Notes: generated by a model not told the origin, from the letters alone. Shown: positions 10,110 through 20,013, counted from the stretch's first letter. The stretch: DNA of 64,000 nt from Marinobacterium jannaschii DSM 6295 (GCF_000620085.1 NZ_JHVJ01000004.1:62001-126000), one strand, 5' to 3'. A program made the numbers and translations.

Positions 10110-10129
10110 CCCGGACGGGCATTGCAGTC

Positions 10130-11839
10130 ATGATGCAGAACGATGCTATCTATCTGCTGTTGCGGCGGTTGCGTATGCCGCTCATCACGCTGATTACGGT
10201 CTATACGATTTCGATTCTGGGGTTTGTGCTGATACCGGGTATGGACGATCAGGGCCAGCCCTACCGGATGAGCTTCTTTAACGCCTTCTACTTCGTCTCC
10301 TTTATGGGGTCTACCATCGGGTTTGGTGAGATTCCCTATGCCTTTACTGCAGGCCAGCGCATGTGGGCGATGGTCTGTATCTATGGCACCGTAATCGCCT
10401 GGCTGTATGGCATCGGTGCCACCCTGGCGGCGCTGCAGGAACCGGTACTCAGTCGCGTAATGCGCCGGCGCTCGTTTGCCGCCCGGGTGCGAAAGATCGC
10501 CCAGCCGTTCTACCTGGTCTGTGGTCATGGCGTGACGGGTGGCATCGTAGTGCGCAGCCTTTCCCGGCGCGGCCTTCTCTGTGTGGTGGTGGATATTAAT
10601 GATCAGCGCATCGATAACCTGGAAATGGCCGGGCTGGAGCTGCCGGTGCCGGGGCTGGTGGCTGATGCTTCGCTACCCGATGTACTGGACGATGCCGGCT
10701 TACAGCATCGTCACTGTATCGGTGTGCTGGCCCTGACCAACAGCGATCAGGTCAATCTCTCGATCGCCATCGCCAGCAAACTGCTGATGCCGGGCCGGAT
10801 GGTGATCAGCCGCACCGAATCGGATATCACTACCGCCAATCTGCAATCCTTTGGTACTGATCTGGTGGTCGATCCGTTCCGGGCCTATGCCGAGTATCTC
10901 TCTCTGGCGGCCCATGCCCCTTATATGCACCTGGTCTATGACTGGCTGCTCAATCCGGTTCACCGGCCGCTGGCCAGTACTTACCAGCGAACTAAGGGGC
11001 GTTGGATTATCTGTGGGCACGGACGCTTTGGCCGCGCGCTGTACCGGGAATTCAATGAGGATGAAGTGGCGCTGACCGTCGTCGACCCGGATGCCAGTCA
11101 CCTGGCACATCTGCCGCACCTGATCGAAGGGGTGGGTACAGAAGCCCGAACCCTGATTGAAGCCGGAGTGGGGGATGCCGTCGGCATTATCGCCGGTACC
11201 GGAAATGATGCCGATAACCTGTCGATTATGATGACAGCGCGTGAACTGAATCCGAAGCTGGTCACAGTGGTACGCCAGAATATCGATGCCAACAGCCTGG
11301 TGTTCAAAAATTCGCGCGCCGATTTCGTCATGGAGCCCGGGCGCATTATTGCCAATCGGATTCTGGCCCAGATAAAAACCCCGCTGCTGCCGGTATTTAT
11401 CGAACAGGCGCTGCAACATGACGACGTCTGGGCGCATACCCTGCTTAACCGCATGGCCAGTATCAGCACCGATGAAGAGCTGGATAGTTGGTCATTTACC
11501 ATCAGCGAAGAGAATACCCCGGCACTGTGCACCGCCATTGCAGAAGGGATGGCACCCAAGTTGTCTCTGTTCCTGAAAGATCCGCGTGACCGCAAACGAA
11601 ACCTGAAGGCTTTCCCGCTGTTGATGCGGCGCCAGGGCGAGCTGTTTATGCTGCCAGGTGAGCTGCATAGTATGCAGCTGGGGGATGAGGTGCTGTTCTG
11701 CGGCCTGTCGAAGGCGTTTGGACGCAGTCAGTGGACTGTCAATAATTACAACGTACTGCAATACGTGATGACCGGTGAGGAGCGCAGCCACAATGTTCTG
11801 GCTCGTTTGCTGGATTATTACGCCAACAGGAAAAAATAG
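10130..11839 (+). CDS. Potassium channel with two TrkA-N (RCK) domains
   Basis: Two-transmembrane K+ channel with tandem cytoplasmic regulatory domains. Helix 1 spans about residues 17-36, the pore filter is TIGFGE (62-67) and helix 2 about 75-100. Two Rossmann nucleotide-binding loops follow: GHGVTGG at about 131 and GHGRFG at about 295, each with a downstream acidic strand end (VVDIND, VVDPDAS). One gene thus carries both RCK domains of the gating ring. It follows the small membrane protein and abuts the EamA transporter with no gap, consistent with a three-gene operon. Ligand is unknown. Confidence 0.88.
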   Translation: MMQNDAIYLLLRRLRMPLITLITVYTISILGFVLIPGMDDQGQPYRMSFFNAFYFVSFMGSTIGFGEIPYAFTAGQRMWAMVCIYGTVIAWLYGIGATLAALQEPVLSRVMRRRSFAARVRKIAQPFYLVCGHGVTGGIVVRSLSRRGLLCVVVDINDQRIDNLEMAGLELPVPGLVADASLPDVLDDAGLQHRHCIGVLALTNSDQVNLSIAIASKLLMPGRMVISRTESDITTANLQSFGTDLVVDPFRAYAEYLSLAAHAPYMHLVYDWLLNPVHRPLASTYQRTKGRWIICGHGRFGRALYREFNEDEVALTVVDPDASHLAHLPHLIEGVGTEARTLIEAGVGDAVGIIAGTGNDADNLSIMMTARELNPKLVTVVRQNIDANSLVFKNSRADFVMEPGRIIANRILAQIKTPLLPVFIEQALQHDDVWAHTLLNRMASISTDEELDSWSFTISEENTPALCTAIAEGMAPKLSLFLKDPRDRKRNLKAFPLLMRRQGELFMLPGELHSMQLGDEVLFCGLSKAFGRSQWTVNNYNVLQYVMTGEERSHNVLARLLDYYANRKK

Positions 11840-12736
11840 ATGGCCTATCTGCTGCTGGTGTTTACGGTGCTGTTCTGGGCCGGCAACTTTGTGGTGGCCC
11901 GGGCGATGCACCTGGAACTGCCGCCGGTCACGATGGCCTTTATGCGCTGGTCACTGGCGTTCATACTTATCTCCCCCTGGCTTATTCCCCGGTTCTGGCG
12001 GTTACGCGCCGTTATCCGCCGGCATTGGAAGATTCTGGTGTTCTACGGAGTGGTCGGCGTGGCCGGGTTTAATACTCAGATCTACCTCGGTCTGCAGGAC
12101 ACTCAGGCCACCAATGCCACCCTGATGCAATCCTTTATTCCGATACTGATTCTGGTGATCTCTGCGCTGGGCTTGAGACAGCCGGTCTCCCGGCGGCAAT
12201 GGCTGGGGGTACTGATCTCCTTTGCCGGGATCTGCTTCCTGGTGTCGAAGGGGCAGTGGCAAAACCTGGCGGCACTGACGTTTAACCCGGGCGATATATG
12301 GATTCTGGGGGCGGTGGTTGTCTGGGCTCTGTACTCTGTGGCGTTGCGCTGGAGACCGGCAGAGCTGGATGGACTGACCTTATTAGGCGTCACGGTGCTG
12401 GTGGCTGTACTTACGCTGGCACCGCTAAGCTACTATGAGCTGCGACAGGGTGCCGAGATTCACTGGAGCCAGGGCAGTATCGCGACCATCCTCTATATGG
12501 CTCTGTTTCCGTCCATACTGTCGTATATCTTCTGGAATAAAGGAGTGGAGCAGCTGGGTGCCCCCGTGGCCGGCCTCTTTATACATTTACTGCCGGTGTT
12601 TGGCCTCATACTCTCAGCTTTACTGCTGGGTGAGCAGATCTATGCTTTCCATTTATATGGGGTCGCTTTAATATTCACAGGCATCTATCTGGCGTTGATC
12701 GCCGATGCACTGAAGATTCTGCGACGACACCGATAA
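11840..12736 (+). CDS. EamA/DMT-family transporter
   Basis: A 298-residue integral membrane protein with ten predicted helices arranged as two EamA halves (about 1-135 and 150-285), the layout of drug/metabolite transporters. The second half contains the conserved PVAGLFIHLLPVFGLILSAL-like stretch. The ATG directly follows the TAG of the channel gene, indicating translational coupling. Substrate cannot be predicted. Confidence 0.85.
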   Translation: MAYLLLVFTVLFWAGNFVVARAMHLELPPVTMAFMRWSLAFILISPWLIPRFWRLRAVIRRHWKILVFYGVVGVAGFNTQIYLGLQDTQATNATLMQSFIPILILVISALGLRQPVSRRQWLGVLISFAGICFLVSKGQWQNLAALTFNPGDIWILGAVVVWALYSVALRWRPAELDGLTLLGVTVLVAVLTLAPLSYYELRQGAEIHWSQGSIATILYMALFPSILSYIFWNKGVEQLGAPVAGLFIHLLPVFGLILSALLLGEQIYAFHLYGVALIFTGIYLALIADALKILRRHR

Positions 12737-12795
12737 CCATAAACGCAGATATCTGTTCCAAATCCAACGAGAAAGAACAAGAGACAGGAGTTTTT

Positions 12796-13692
12796 ATGCG
12801 GACACTGGTAGCCAGTCTGCTGGCAGTATTTCTAACCTTTACCCTGGCAGTCGATCAGGTTGAAGCCAAGAAGCGTTTTGGTGGTGGCTCTTCCCTGGGT
12901 AAATCCTACTCAACCCCTAAGAAAACTTCACCGAGTTCGACTGATTCTGCAACCAGCCAGCAGAAGACTTCACAGACGGCCAATAATACTCAAGCTCAGC
13001 CTAAGAAGAAAAGCGGCCTGATGGGCGGCTTGCTGGGCGGTCTGCTGGCGGGTGGCTTGCTGGCGGCGCTGTTTGCCGGTGGTGCCTTCGAGGGCATCCA
13101 GTTTATGGACATCCTGCTGGTCGGGTTGCTGGCCTTTATCGGCTTCAAGCTGTTTGCGATGTTCCGACAACAACGTCAGCCGCAATACGCCACCGGTAAT
13201 GCGCAGTATGAGATCCGTCCTGAGCCGATGAAGCGCGAAGCGCCACAGCCCCAGCCAGAGGAACCTAAGTTCTCGCCAATGCCTGCCTACAACGGTGGCG
13301 GCTTCTCCGGTGACGAGCTGAAACTGCCGCAGTGGTTCGACAAAGAAGGTTTTGTTGAAGGCGCCCGCCAGCACTTCACATTGCTGCAGAAAGCCTGGGA
13401 TAACTGCGACTGGGATGAGATCAAGACCTATACCTCAGCCGAACTGCTGGAGCAGCTGAAAGCAGAGCGCGCCAAACTGCCAGAGCAACAGCACACTGAA
13501 GTCGTTTCAGTGATGGCGGAGTTGGTTAACTTTATCGACAACAACGATCACGTTATTGTCAGCATCAACTTCTACGGCTGGCTGAAGGAAGAGGGTGACG
13601 AAACCACTGAGTTTAACGAAACCTGGCACCTTTCCCGTGATACCACTGAGCAGAACTCAGACTGGTTTATCGTGGGTATCGAACAGCAGTAA
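12796..13692 (+). CDS. Tim44-like domain protein
   Basis: A 298-residue membrane-associated protein. An N-terminal signal or anchor segment (residues 3-20) is followed by a Ser/Thr/Lys-rich stretch, a Gly/Leu-rich hydrophobic region (about 74-120, GGLLGGLLAGGLLAALFAGG), a Pro-rich linker and a C-terminal Tim44-like domain (about 175-298: FVEGARQHFTLLQKAWDNCDWDEI, then WHLSRD and WFIVGIEQQ). Bacterial members are uncharacterised; the fold is NTF2-like. AGGAG precedes the start and a strong terminator follows. Confidence 0.85.
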   Translation: MRTLVASLLAVFLTFTLAVDQVEAKKRFGGGSSLGKSYSTPKKTSPSSTDSATSQQKTSQTANNTQAQPKKKSGLMGGLLGGLLAGGLLAALFAGGAFEGIQFMDILLVGLLAFIGFKLFAMFRQQRQPQYATGNAQYEIRPEPMKREAPQPQPEEPKFSPMPAYNGGGFSGDELKLPQWFDKEGFVEGARQHFTLLQKAWDNCDWDEIKTYTSAELLEQLKAERAKLPEQQHTEVVSVMAELVNFIDNNDHVIVSINFYGWLKEEGDETTEFNETWHLSRDTTEQNSDWFIVGIEQQ

Positions 13693-13710
13693 CCTGCTGT
13701 CGTGAAATTC

Positions 13711-13740
13711 AAAAGGCGGATCACTGATCCGCCTTTTTTA
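13711..13740 (+). terminator. Rho-independent terminator
   Basis: Stem AAAGGCGGATC/GATCCGCCTTT with a three-base loop and trailing T-run, 19 bp past the Tim44-like gene. Confidence 0.9.
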
Positions 13741-13877
13741 TATCTTAACGAAACTGCTATCAGTGAATGCCGTCTCTCGGGCTCCTTAACTGTTTTGCGC
13801 TGAATGGGTAGCGGACAGCGAAGCCCTTTGATACCTGTGCCGGGCATTATCGCTTCGCGGCGCATCCCGGAAAACGC

Positions 13878-14654
13878 TTACTCGGCGTGGTCGCGGATAA
13901 AGGTCAGGGTATCGCCTTCCGACATCGTCTCTGCAAAGCGGTAGCCTTCCAGGTCAAAGTCCTTCAGCTGCTCAGGGTCGCTGATCTGGTGCTGGATGAT
14001 ATAACGGCTCATCAGGCCGCGGGCTTTCTTGGCATAGAAGCTGATGATCTTGTACTGACCGTTTTTCTGGTCCTTGAATACCGGCGTGATGATCCGCGCC
14101 TTCAGCTCCTTCTTCTTTACCGCCTTGAAATATTCGTTCGAAGCCAGGTTGACCAGCACATCGGAGCCCTGTTCCGCCAGCAGCTCGTTCAGCTTCTCGG
14201 TGATAATCGAACCCCAGAACGCGTACAGGTCCTTGCCGCGGCTGTTGGCGAACTTAGTGCCCATCTCCAGCCGGTAGGGCTGCATCAGGTCCAGCGGCTT
14301 CAGCAGGCCATAGAGGCCGGACAGCATGCGCAGGTTCTGCTGGGCGAATTCCAGATCCGTTTCGCTGAAACTCTCGGCATCCAGACCGGTGTAGACATCT
14401 CCCTTAAACGCCAGTAACGCCTGCTTGGCATTTTCCCGGGTGAACTCCGGCTGCCAGGATTCGTAGCGGGCGACGTTGAGGGCTGCCAGTTTGTCACTCA
14501 GTTTCATCAGGACGGCAATGTCCTGCACCGACAGCTCACGCAGCTGCCGGATCAGCTCGGCGGAGTGGTCGCTAAACTCCGGCAGCGTGGCCGTCTCGGT
14601 AATTGGCGGGGTTTCGTAATCCAGCGTTTTGGCAGGTGAAATAACTGTCAGCAT
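13878..14654 (-). CDS. yaaA: Peroxide stress protein YaaA
   Basis: Length (258 aa) and motifs match YaaA/DUF328: the N-terminal [14 protein letters not shown], then [29 protein letters not shown] and the C-terminal [16 protein letters not shown]. In E. coli YaaA lowers intracellular free iron during H2O2 stress, and the family binds DNA. Cytoplasmic, monocistronic here, transcribed away from trpS. Confidence 0.93.
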   Translation of the reverse strand: MLTVISPAKTLDYETPPITETATLPEFSDHSAELIRQLRELSVQDIAVLMKLSDKLAALNVARYESWQPEFTRENAKQALLAFKGDVYTGLDAESFSETDLEFAQQNLRMLSGLYGLLKPLDLMQPYRLEMGTKFANSRGKDLYAFWGSIITEKLNELLAEQGSDVLVNLASNEYFKAVKKKELKARIITPVFKDQKNGQYKIISFYAKKARGLMSRYIIQHQISDPEQLKDFDLEGYRFAETMSEGDTLTFIRDHAE

Positions 14655-14768
14655 AGTGGGTGTTCAGATCCGTTGGCGAAGAGTGAACAGCATCCGGCAG
14701 TCAGGCTGATGGTGGACAGACTGAGCGAAAGCCTCTTTAGGCTGAATCATACCGCTGCGACCGGAAAC

Positions 14769-14793
14769 AAAAAAGGCCGGAGACTACCGGCCC
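14769..14793 (-). terminator. Rho-independent terminator of the DUF2789 gene
   Basis: On the minus strand GGCCGG...CCGGCC with a six-base loop is followed by six T, about 50 bp after the DUF2789 stop codon. Confidence 0.85.
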
Positions 14794-14841
14794 GAAGAGG
14801 GTGAAACGACTGGCTTGATGGGAATTGAATCAGAATCTGAG

Positions 14842-15075
14842 TTAGTTACGTAACCGTATATTGAGTTCGTCGACGACCTCGCACCAGTCCGAATCGGACT
14901 CCAGCGCTTCCTTCAGGAAGCCGGCCTGTGCGGGGGTCCAGAATGTGGCTTCAGTGATATCGATCTTATTGCTGAACAGCCGGTGAGTGGCGATAAACTG
15001 ATCGATCGAGCGATCACTACTGGGCAGACCCAGCTGTTGGAACAGCGTATTGATCGTATGACTTGAGGTATCCAT
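14842..15075 (-). CDS. DUF2789 domain protein
   Basis: A 77-residue cytoplasmic protein matching DUF2789: MDTSSHTINTLFQQLGLPS at the N-terminus, a central FIATHRL segment, and FWTPAQAGFLKEALESDSDW followed by VVDELNIRLR at the C-terminus. Function unknown. I start at MDTSS because AGAGGA lies eight bases upstream and homologues begin there; an upstream in-frame ATG at 15114 would add 13 residues without support. Confidence 0.85.
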   Translation of the reverse strand: MDTSSHTINTLFQQLGLPSSDRSIDQFIATHRLFSNKIDITEATFWTPAQAGFLKEALESDSDWCEVVDELNIRLRN

Positions 15076-15225
15076 TACAGCATCCTCTGAGGCGATTAAT
15101 AACCCTGACATCAAGTTTTGGTCAGGATGAATGGTCTGTCAAACTGCGGGGGCAGTGCGGCCTGAAAAATTGGGGTATGATAGCCGCCTGCTGTTTGCAC
15201 AGAACTTGGTTGAGACGAAGGATTC

Positions 15226-16509
15226 ATGAGTAATAAGAAGACTGTATTAACCGGTATCACGACCACCGGCACCCCCCATATCGGCAACTATCTGGGCGCG
15301 ATCAAGCCTGCCATTGAGGCCAGTGAAAACCCGGATTTCCAGAGCTACTTCTTCCTGGCGGACTATCACGCCCTGATCAAGTGCCACGATCCGGAGCGTG
15401 TCGCACGCTCTACCCGTGAGATTGCCGCCACCTGGCTGGCGCTGGGGCTGGATACCGATAAGGCAGTGTTCTATCGTCAGACCGATATCCCAGAGATTCC
15501 GGAGCTGACCTGGATCCTTACCTGCATGTGCTCCAAGGGCCTGATGAACCGCGCCCACGCCTACAAGGCCTCCGTGGATGCGAACCGCGATGCCGGTAAG
15601 CAGGACCTGGACGATGGCGTCACTATGGGACTGTTCAGCTACCCGGTACTGATGGCGGCCGATATCCTGATGTTTAATGCCGACCGTATCCCGGTGGGTA
15701 AAGACCAGATCCAGCATATCGAAATGGCGCGTGATATCGCCGGTCGCTTTAATCACACCTATAAGAGCCTGTTCAACCTGCCGGAAGCGGTCGTGGACGA
15801 ACAGACTCAACTGATTCCGGGACTGGACGGTCGTAAGATGTCCAAGAGCTATGACAACACCATCCCGTTGTTCTGCAGTGCCGACGAATTGCGTAAGCTG
15901 ATCAACCAGATCAAGACCGACACCCGTCTGCCGGGCGAGCCGAAGCCGTTGGAAGACAACACCATCTACCAGCTGTACAGCTGCTTCGCGAGCGAACAGC
16001 AAACGGCCGAGATGGCCGATAAGTTTGCCAACGGAATCGGCTGGGGTGATGCCAAGACCGAGTTGTTTGAGTTTCTCGACAGCCAGCTGAGCGCACCACG
16101 TCAGCGCTACAATGAGTTGATGAACGATCTGGGCGAGGTTGAGCAGGTGCTGAATAAAGGGGCGGCTAAAGCGCGTGAATTCTCAGCGCCTATGCTGGAG
16201 CAGGTGCGTATCGCCGCTGGCATCCGCCCGCTGACCTATGTGGCGCAGGATAAGACCGAAGAAGCTCAGAAAAAAGAGAAGTCTGCCGAGCAGATCGCCC
16301 GTGCGGAAGCCGGTCGCCGTCGTGCCATTCTGATGCAGCTGAAACCGATGCTGGACAAGGTTGCCGCGGCGGAAGACAAGTCGGCAGAAGCTCAGGCCAT
16401 CGTTGCCGCTAAAGCAGAAGAAGTAGCAACGCTGAAGAAGAAAGCGAAGCAGAAAGCTGAAAACGAGCTGGAACTGCTGCGCGAAGAGCTGGCTGAATAT
16501 CTGGGGTAA
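15226..16509 (+). CDS. trpS: Tryptophan--tRNA ligase
   Basis: Class I aminoacyl-tRNA synthetase charging tRNA-Trp. The HIGH-type motif is PHIGN (residues 17-21) and the KMSKS loop is at 204-208, with the conserved dimer-core text between them (TWILTCMCSKGLMNRAHAYKA). At 427 residues it is longer than the 330-residue E. coli enzyme; the extra C-terminal part (about 355-427) is Ala/Lys/Glu-rich predicted coiled coil, an extension also known in Pseudomonas TrpS. GAAGGA precedes the ATG. Confidence 0.95.
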   Translation: MSNKKTVLTGITTTGTPHIGNYLGAIKPAIEASENPDFQSYFFLADYHALIKCHDPERVARSTREIAATWLALGLDTDKAVFYRQTDIPEIPELTWILTCMCSKGLMNRAHAYKASVDANRDAGKQDLDDGVTMGLFSYPVLMAADILMFNADRIPVGKDQIQHIEMARDIAGRFNHTYKSLFNLPEAVVDEQTQLIPGLDGRKMSKSYDNTIPLFCSADELRKLINQIKTDTRLPGEPKPLEDNTIYQLYSCFASEQQTAEMADKFANGIGWGDAKTELFEFLDSQLSAPRQRYNELMNDLGEVEQVLNKGAAKAREFSAPMLEQVRIAAGIRPLTYVAQDKTEEAQKKEKSAEQIARAEAGRRRAILMQLKPMLDKVAAAEDKSAEAQAIVAAKAEEVATLKKKAKQKAENELELLREELAEYLG

Positions 16510-16515
16510 ACCGCC

Positions 16516-17349
16516 ATGTATACCACCATTGTTAACGCTGATACCCTGCAACAGCACCTCAACGATCCGGACTGGCTGCTGATCGACTGCCGCTTCAGTC
16601 TGGCCGACAGCGGCTATGGCAAACGTTTGTACGGCGAAGGGCATATACCGGGCGCGCGTTATCTGGATCTGGATGAAGACCTCTCCTCGGCGATTACGCC
16701 GCAAACAGGCCGTCATCCGATGCCCGATGCCGATGCGCTTAGTACTCGCCTGAAAGCGCTGGGCCTAAAGTCCGGACAACAGGTCGTGGTATACGATGAC
16801 TGCAGTGGCATGATGGCCGCCCGCGCCTGGTGGCTGCTGCGCTGGCTGGGGCACGAAAGGGTTGCCTTGCTCGATGGTGGCCTCAGCGCCTGGAAGGGCG
16901 AACTCAGCGCTGATAATCCGTTGTACGAAGCCGGTAACTTCGAGGCGACGCCACGCAATACTGAGCGGGTGGAGCTGGCGGCGGTCGAAGCTAATCTCGA
17001 TCAGCCCCGCTTTACCCTGATCGATGCCCGCAGCGCCGAGCGCTATCGTGGTGAGCAGGAACCGATCGACCCGGTTGCCGGACATATCCCCGGTGCCCTC
17101 AACCGTCCCCTGACCGACAACCTGCGCGACGGTGTATTTAAATCCGCCGGTGAGCTGCACGCCGAGTGGAAAGCTGTACTGGGTGATACCCCTGCAAGCG
17201 ATATAGTGCATATGTGCGGTTCCGGCGTCACTGCCTGCCACAACCTTCTGGCGATGGAGATCGCCGGCCTCTGCGGCTCGCGTATTTATGCCGGCTCCTG
17301 GAGCGAATGGATCAGGAACCCGAAGCATCCGGTGATCAGCGTCAAGTAA
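16516..17349 (+). CDS. sseA: 3-mercaptopyruvate/thiosulfate sulfurtransferase
   Basis: Two-domain rhodanese (277 aa). The inactive N-terminal domain (about 1-135) ends in the rhodanese fold, and the catalytic C-terminal domain carries the active loop CGSGVTAC with nucleophile Cys234. CGSGVT is the loop type of mercaptopyruvate sulfurtransferases, while thiosulfate enzymes usually have CRxGxx. It lies six bases after trpS and may be co-transcribed. An IS element begins about 35 bp downstream of the stop. Confidence 0.9.
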   Translation: MYTTIVNADTLQQHLNDPDWLLIDCRFSLADSGYGKRLYGEGHIPGARYLDLDEDLSSAITPQTGRHPMPDADALSTRLKALGLKSGQQVVVYDDCSGMMAARAWWLLRWLGHERVALLDGGLSAWKGELSADNPLYEAGNFEATPRNTERVELAAVEANLDQPRFTLIDARSAERYRGEQEPIDPVAGHIPGALNRPLTDNLRDGVFKSAGELHAEWKAVLGDTPASDIVHMCGSGVTACHNLLAMEIAGLCGSRIYAGSWSEWIRNPKHPVISVK

Positions 17350-17384
17350 GCGGTTACAAACATAAAGAGACCCGCCAATTGGCG

Positions 17385-18745
17385 CAATGCTGTTCACTTA
17401 AGCGGAGCAGCTTTGCGGTCAACGAGGTATCGGGTCTTTGATATCTTTACCGTCCTCGGTGTCGATGGCCGAGGACGGTGCTCCAGAAACAGGCTCGCGA
17501 CGCCTGCTCGTAATTTTGATAATCGGCACCGGTTTTCGACGCCGGTTGCGCCGCCCCCATGACGATCAGTTGTGCCGCGATAAACTGACAGGCTGGCTTG
17601 AAGCGTATTTCGCTGGGACTGCGTCCGTAGCAGACCGCCGCCTGACTCGCTTCTCGGCGGATCACGTTATACGCCAGTAACATGCCCCAGACCTCCTGAT
17701 AGATCAGTTCGACTTTCTTACTCCGAAGGGTGATTGCATTGTGCTGCATTGAGCTTTTTATATCCCGGAAGCCAAGCTCAATTTCCCAGCGCTCCTGATA
17801 AAGTGTCGCGACCTGCGCCGTGCTGAACCGCTCAGCAGGCAAGGAGGTAAAGACAGTCTTCAGCTTGCCATTCACTTCATAGGATACCGCCCGCACAGTC
17901 CAGGTTTCCGGTAAGGCGGGATGACGCTTACGCGCTTGAGCCGAGACTGTCATCTGCAATAAACGGTCATGCTCGTTATAGGCTTCAACCTCTTCATAGA
18001 CCAGGCCTTTGCGTTCCGGTATCAGCCAGTGACGCTGCTCCCCGGTCCGATTGATGCTCAATAGCAAATCCGCGCCCCAAAAGCCCTTATCAAACAGCGT
18101 AACTGAGTGATCCGGTATTTGAGCGATGAAGGTCTCAGCCAGCCGCATTTCGCTGCGCCGGTATGGACTCAACTGTGCGTTCAGGATGACATGGGAGCGA
18201 ACATTCATCAGAGCGACCAGCCGCATCATGGGAAATGCAGTTTGGCGCTGACTCGATGTATTGCCTGAACCGAAGTGTTCACGCAGCTCAGGTGTATCCG
18301 GTGTTCGGAACAAAGCCCCATCTACCGCGAAGATTTGCAAACCGTGCCAGTCATCTTGCGGATAACGTTCAGTTCCCCAATGTTGGCCGGTGCGTTTAAA
18401 CAGCCACTCCAGTGGCTGATCCCCCAGACGCTGGCGCGCTTCTGATAAGCCGCTGCGCGCCAGCAACGCTTCATTGGCTAACCCCTCAGCACATATATTA
18501 AGCCGACGGGCGACTTCTCCAATCGGCTCATGCCTAAACAGTGCCATCCCCATTACCAACCACAAAACCTGCTCTGGAGGTAAGCGACGGCGCCGGATGG
18601 AAGCTTTAGTTGTGAGCTGGAGAGCCGACTCGATCCATTCGATGGGAATGTTCTGAGAGAAAGCGTCAAGATCGGTAAAGGAGTGCAGGTCGTCAAACCC
18701 GAGCAGCATCTGTTGAATAGGCACAAAAAAATCCGGTATTCATAA
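17385..18745 (-). mobile_element. IS4-family insertion sequence (degraded)
   Basis: Extent inferred from the transposase frame plus a typical IS4-like left end (CAATGCTGTTCACTTAAG at 17385). I cannot find the matching inverted repeat upstream of the transposase start: the sequence runs into the IS256 end after only about 20 bp, so the right end is lost or strongly diverged. No target duplication is visible. Boundaries are approximate. Confidence 0.6.
17394..18724 (-). pseudogene. IS4-family transposase, frameshifted near its C-terminus
   Basis: DDE transposase of the IS4 (DDE_Tnp_1) family: first Asp in FAVDGALFRTPDT, second in LFDKGFWGADLL, and the YREK-type signature in YQERWEIELGFRDIK. 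The intact frame stops at 17447 with an atypical tail (QASRACFWSTVLGHRH). Shifting frame around 17525-17535 instead yields RLSKLRAGVASLFLEH, then RPRPSTPRTVKISKTR and a stop at 17394, which is the usual IS4-like basic C-terminus. I therefore read this copy as carrying a single-base deletion removing its native last 40-50 residues. Activity is doubtful. Confidence 0.75.
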
Positions 18746-20013
18746 GGAATACATAGTTCTGTGTCAGCGTAAATCACAGATTGTAGTGGTCAACTGGGAT
18801 AGCGTCAGATTCCAGTTTTGCACCGGATGCGTCCACTTCTCAGATGCCTTCGTCATACCCACATAGAGGAGCTTCAACAAGCTGGTCTCATTTGCGAAGC
18901 CCCCTTTGGTTTTGGTCAGCTTTCGGAACTGGCGGTGCACGGCCTCAACGGCATTGGTGGTATAAATAGCCCGGCGAATCTGCTCAGGATATTTAAAGTA
19001 TACCGATAGGTTCTCCCATTTTCCGCGCCAGGACTTAATCACCAGCGGATATTGTTGGCCCCATTTGCCTTCCAGGTCATCCAGAGCTTGCGCGGCAGCG
19101 TTCAAGGTCGCAGCTTTATAGACGCACTTCAGGTCTGCCATAAAGGCTTTTTGGTTCTTACTGGCCACGTACTTCATCGAGTTGCGGATCTGATGGACGA
19201 TACATAGCTGCACATCGGTATCCGGATAGATGGTTTCGATGGCCTCTGGGAAGCCCTTCAAGCCGTCGACAGAGGCGATTAGGATGTCCTTAAGGCCTCG
19301 ATTCTGCAGGTCGGTCAGGACGCTGAGCCAGTAGTGTGCGCCTTCGCTGTCAGAGAGGTAAAGGCCCAGTAGCTCTTTCTTACCCTCAATGGTCAGCCCA
19401 AGGATGGTGTAGACCGCTTTGGAGACGAAACGCCCATTCTCTTTGATTTTGTAGTGGATGGCATCCAGCCAGACAAAGGGATAGATCGGATCCAGATCCC
19501 GTTCCTGCCAGGCCCTTAACTCGGGTACCAGGCGATCTGTAATGGCATTGATCGTGCCATTGGAGATGCTCATCCCGAACATATCCATGATGTGTTCACG
19601 GATGCTCTGGTAACTATTGCCGAGCGCGAACAATGATAGGATTTTGCTTTCCATCTCATCAGTCAGGCGAGTCTGGTACTTCTTGACGGTTTGCGGTTCA
19701 AACGAGCCGTTACGGTCTCTGGGTGTCTCCAGTTCAAACTCGCCGGAAGGCGACTTCACGGTCTTTTTAGAGGAACCGTTTCTTCGGTTGGAGGTATCAT
19801 CCTTGGACAGATGCTCATCCAGTTCAGCACCCAGAGCCGCCTCGGTGATTTGCTTGATTAGCGGTGTAAGCAGGCCGTCCTTGCCGTTGAGGCTTTGGCC
19901 AGATTGCAGTGCTTTGGCGAATGCCTGGATATCGATTTCGTACTTATCAGCCATGATGTGTCGCTCCCTGTTTTAGTCAGTGTAGGAAACGACACAGAAC
20001 TTTGAACACTACC
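18746..20013 (-). mobile_element. IS256-family insertion sequence
   Basis: The right end at 20013 is clear: inward from it the strand reads GGTAGTGTTCAAAGTTCTGT, repeated exactly at 23836-23855. The left end retains CATAGTTCTGTGTC (18749-18762) but lacks the outermost GGTGTT seen in the related end at 23736, so the left terminus is damaged where it meets the IS4 element. No 8-9 bp target duplication is recognisable. Confidence 0.75.
18764..19954 (-). CDS. IS256-family transposase
   Basis: A 396-residue mutator-type DDE transposase. Catalytic residues fall in WLDAIHYKIKENGRF (Asp), SVDGLKGFPEAI (Asp) and TTNAVEAVHRQFRK (Glu), and CIVHQIRNSMKYV is the typical family block. GGGAG precedes the start. 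The C-terminus reads LSQLTTTICDLR, whereas the related fragment at 23766-23834 continues LSQLSIHFEGRIDEYVDL, the usual family ending. This suggests a short deletion of about 27-30 bp in this copy; function may be impaired. Confidence 0.88.
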   Translation of the reverse strand: MADKYEIDIQAFAKALQSGQSLNGKDGLLTPLIKQITEAALGAELDEHLSKDDTSNRRNGSSKKTVKSPSGEFELETPRDRNGSFEPQTVKKYQTRLTDEMESKILSLFALGNSYQSIREHIMDMFGMSISNGTINAITDRLVPELRAWQERDLDPIYPFVWLDAIHYKIKENGRFVSKAVYTILGLTIEGKKELLGLYLSDSEGAHYWLSVLTDLQNRGLKDILIASVDGLKGFPEAIETIYPDTDVQLCIVHQIRNSMKYVASKNQKAFMADLKCVYKAATLNAAAQALDDLEGKWGQQYPLVIKSWRGKWENLSVYFKYPEQIRRAIYTTNAVEAVHRQFRKLTKTKGGFANETSLLKLLYVGMTKASEKWTHPVQNWNLTLSQLTTTICDLR

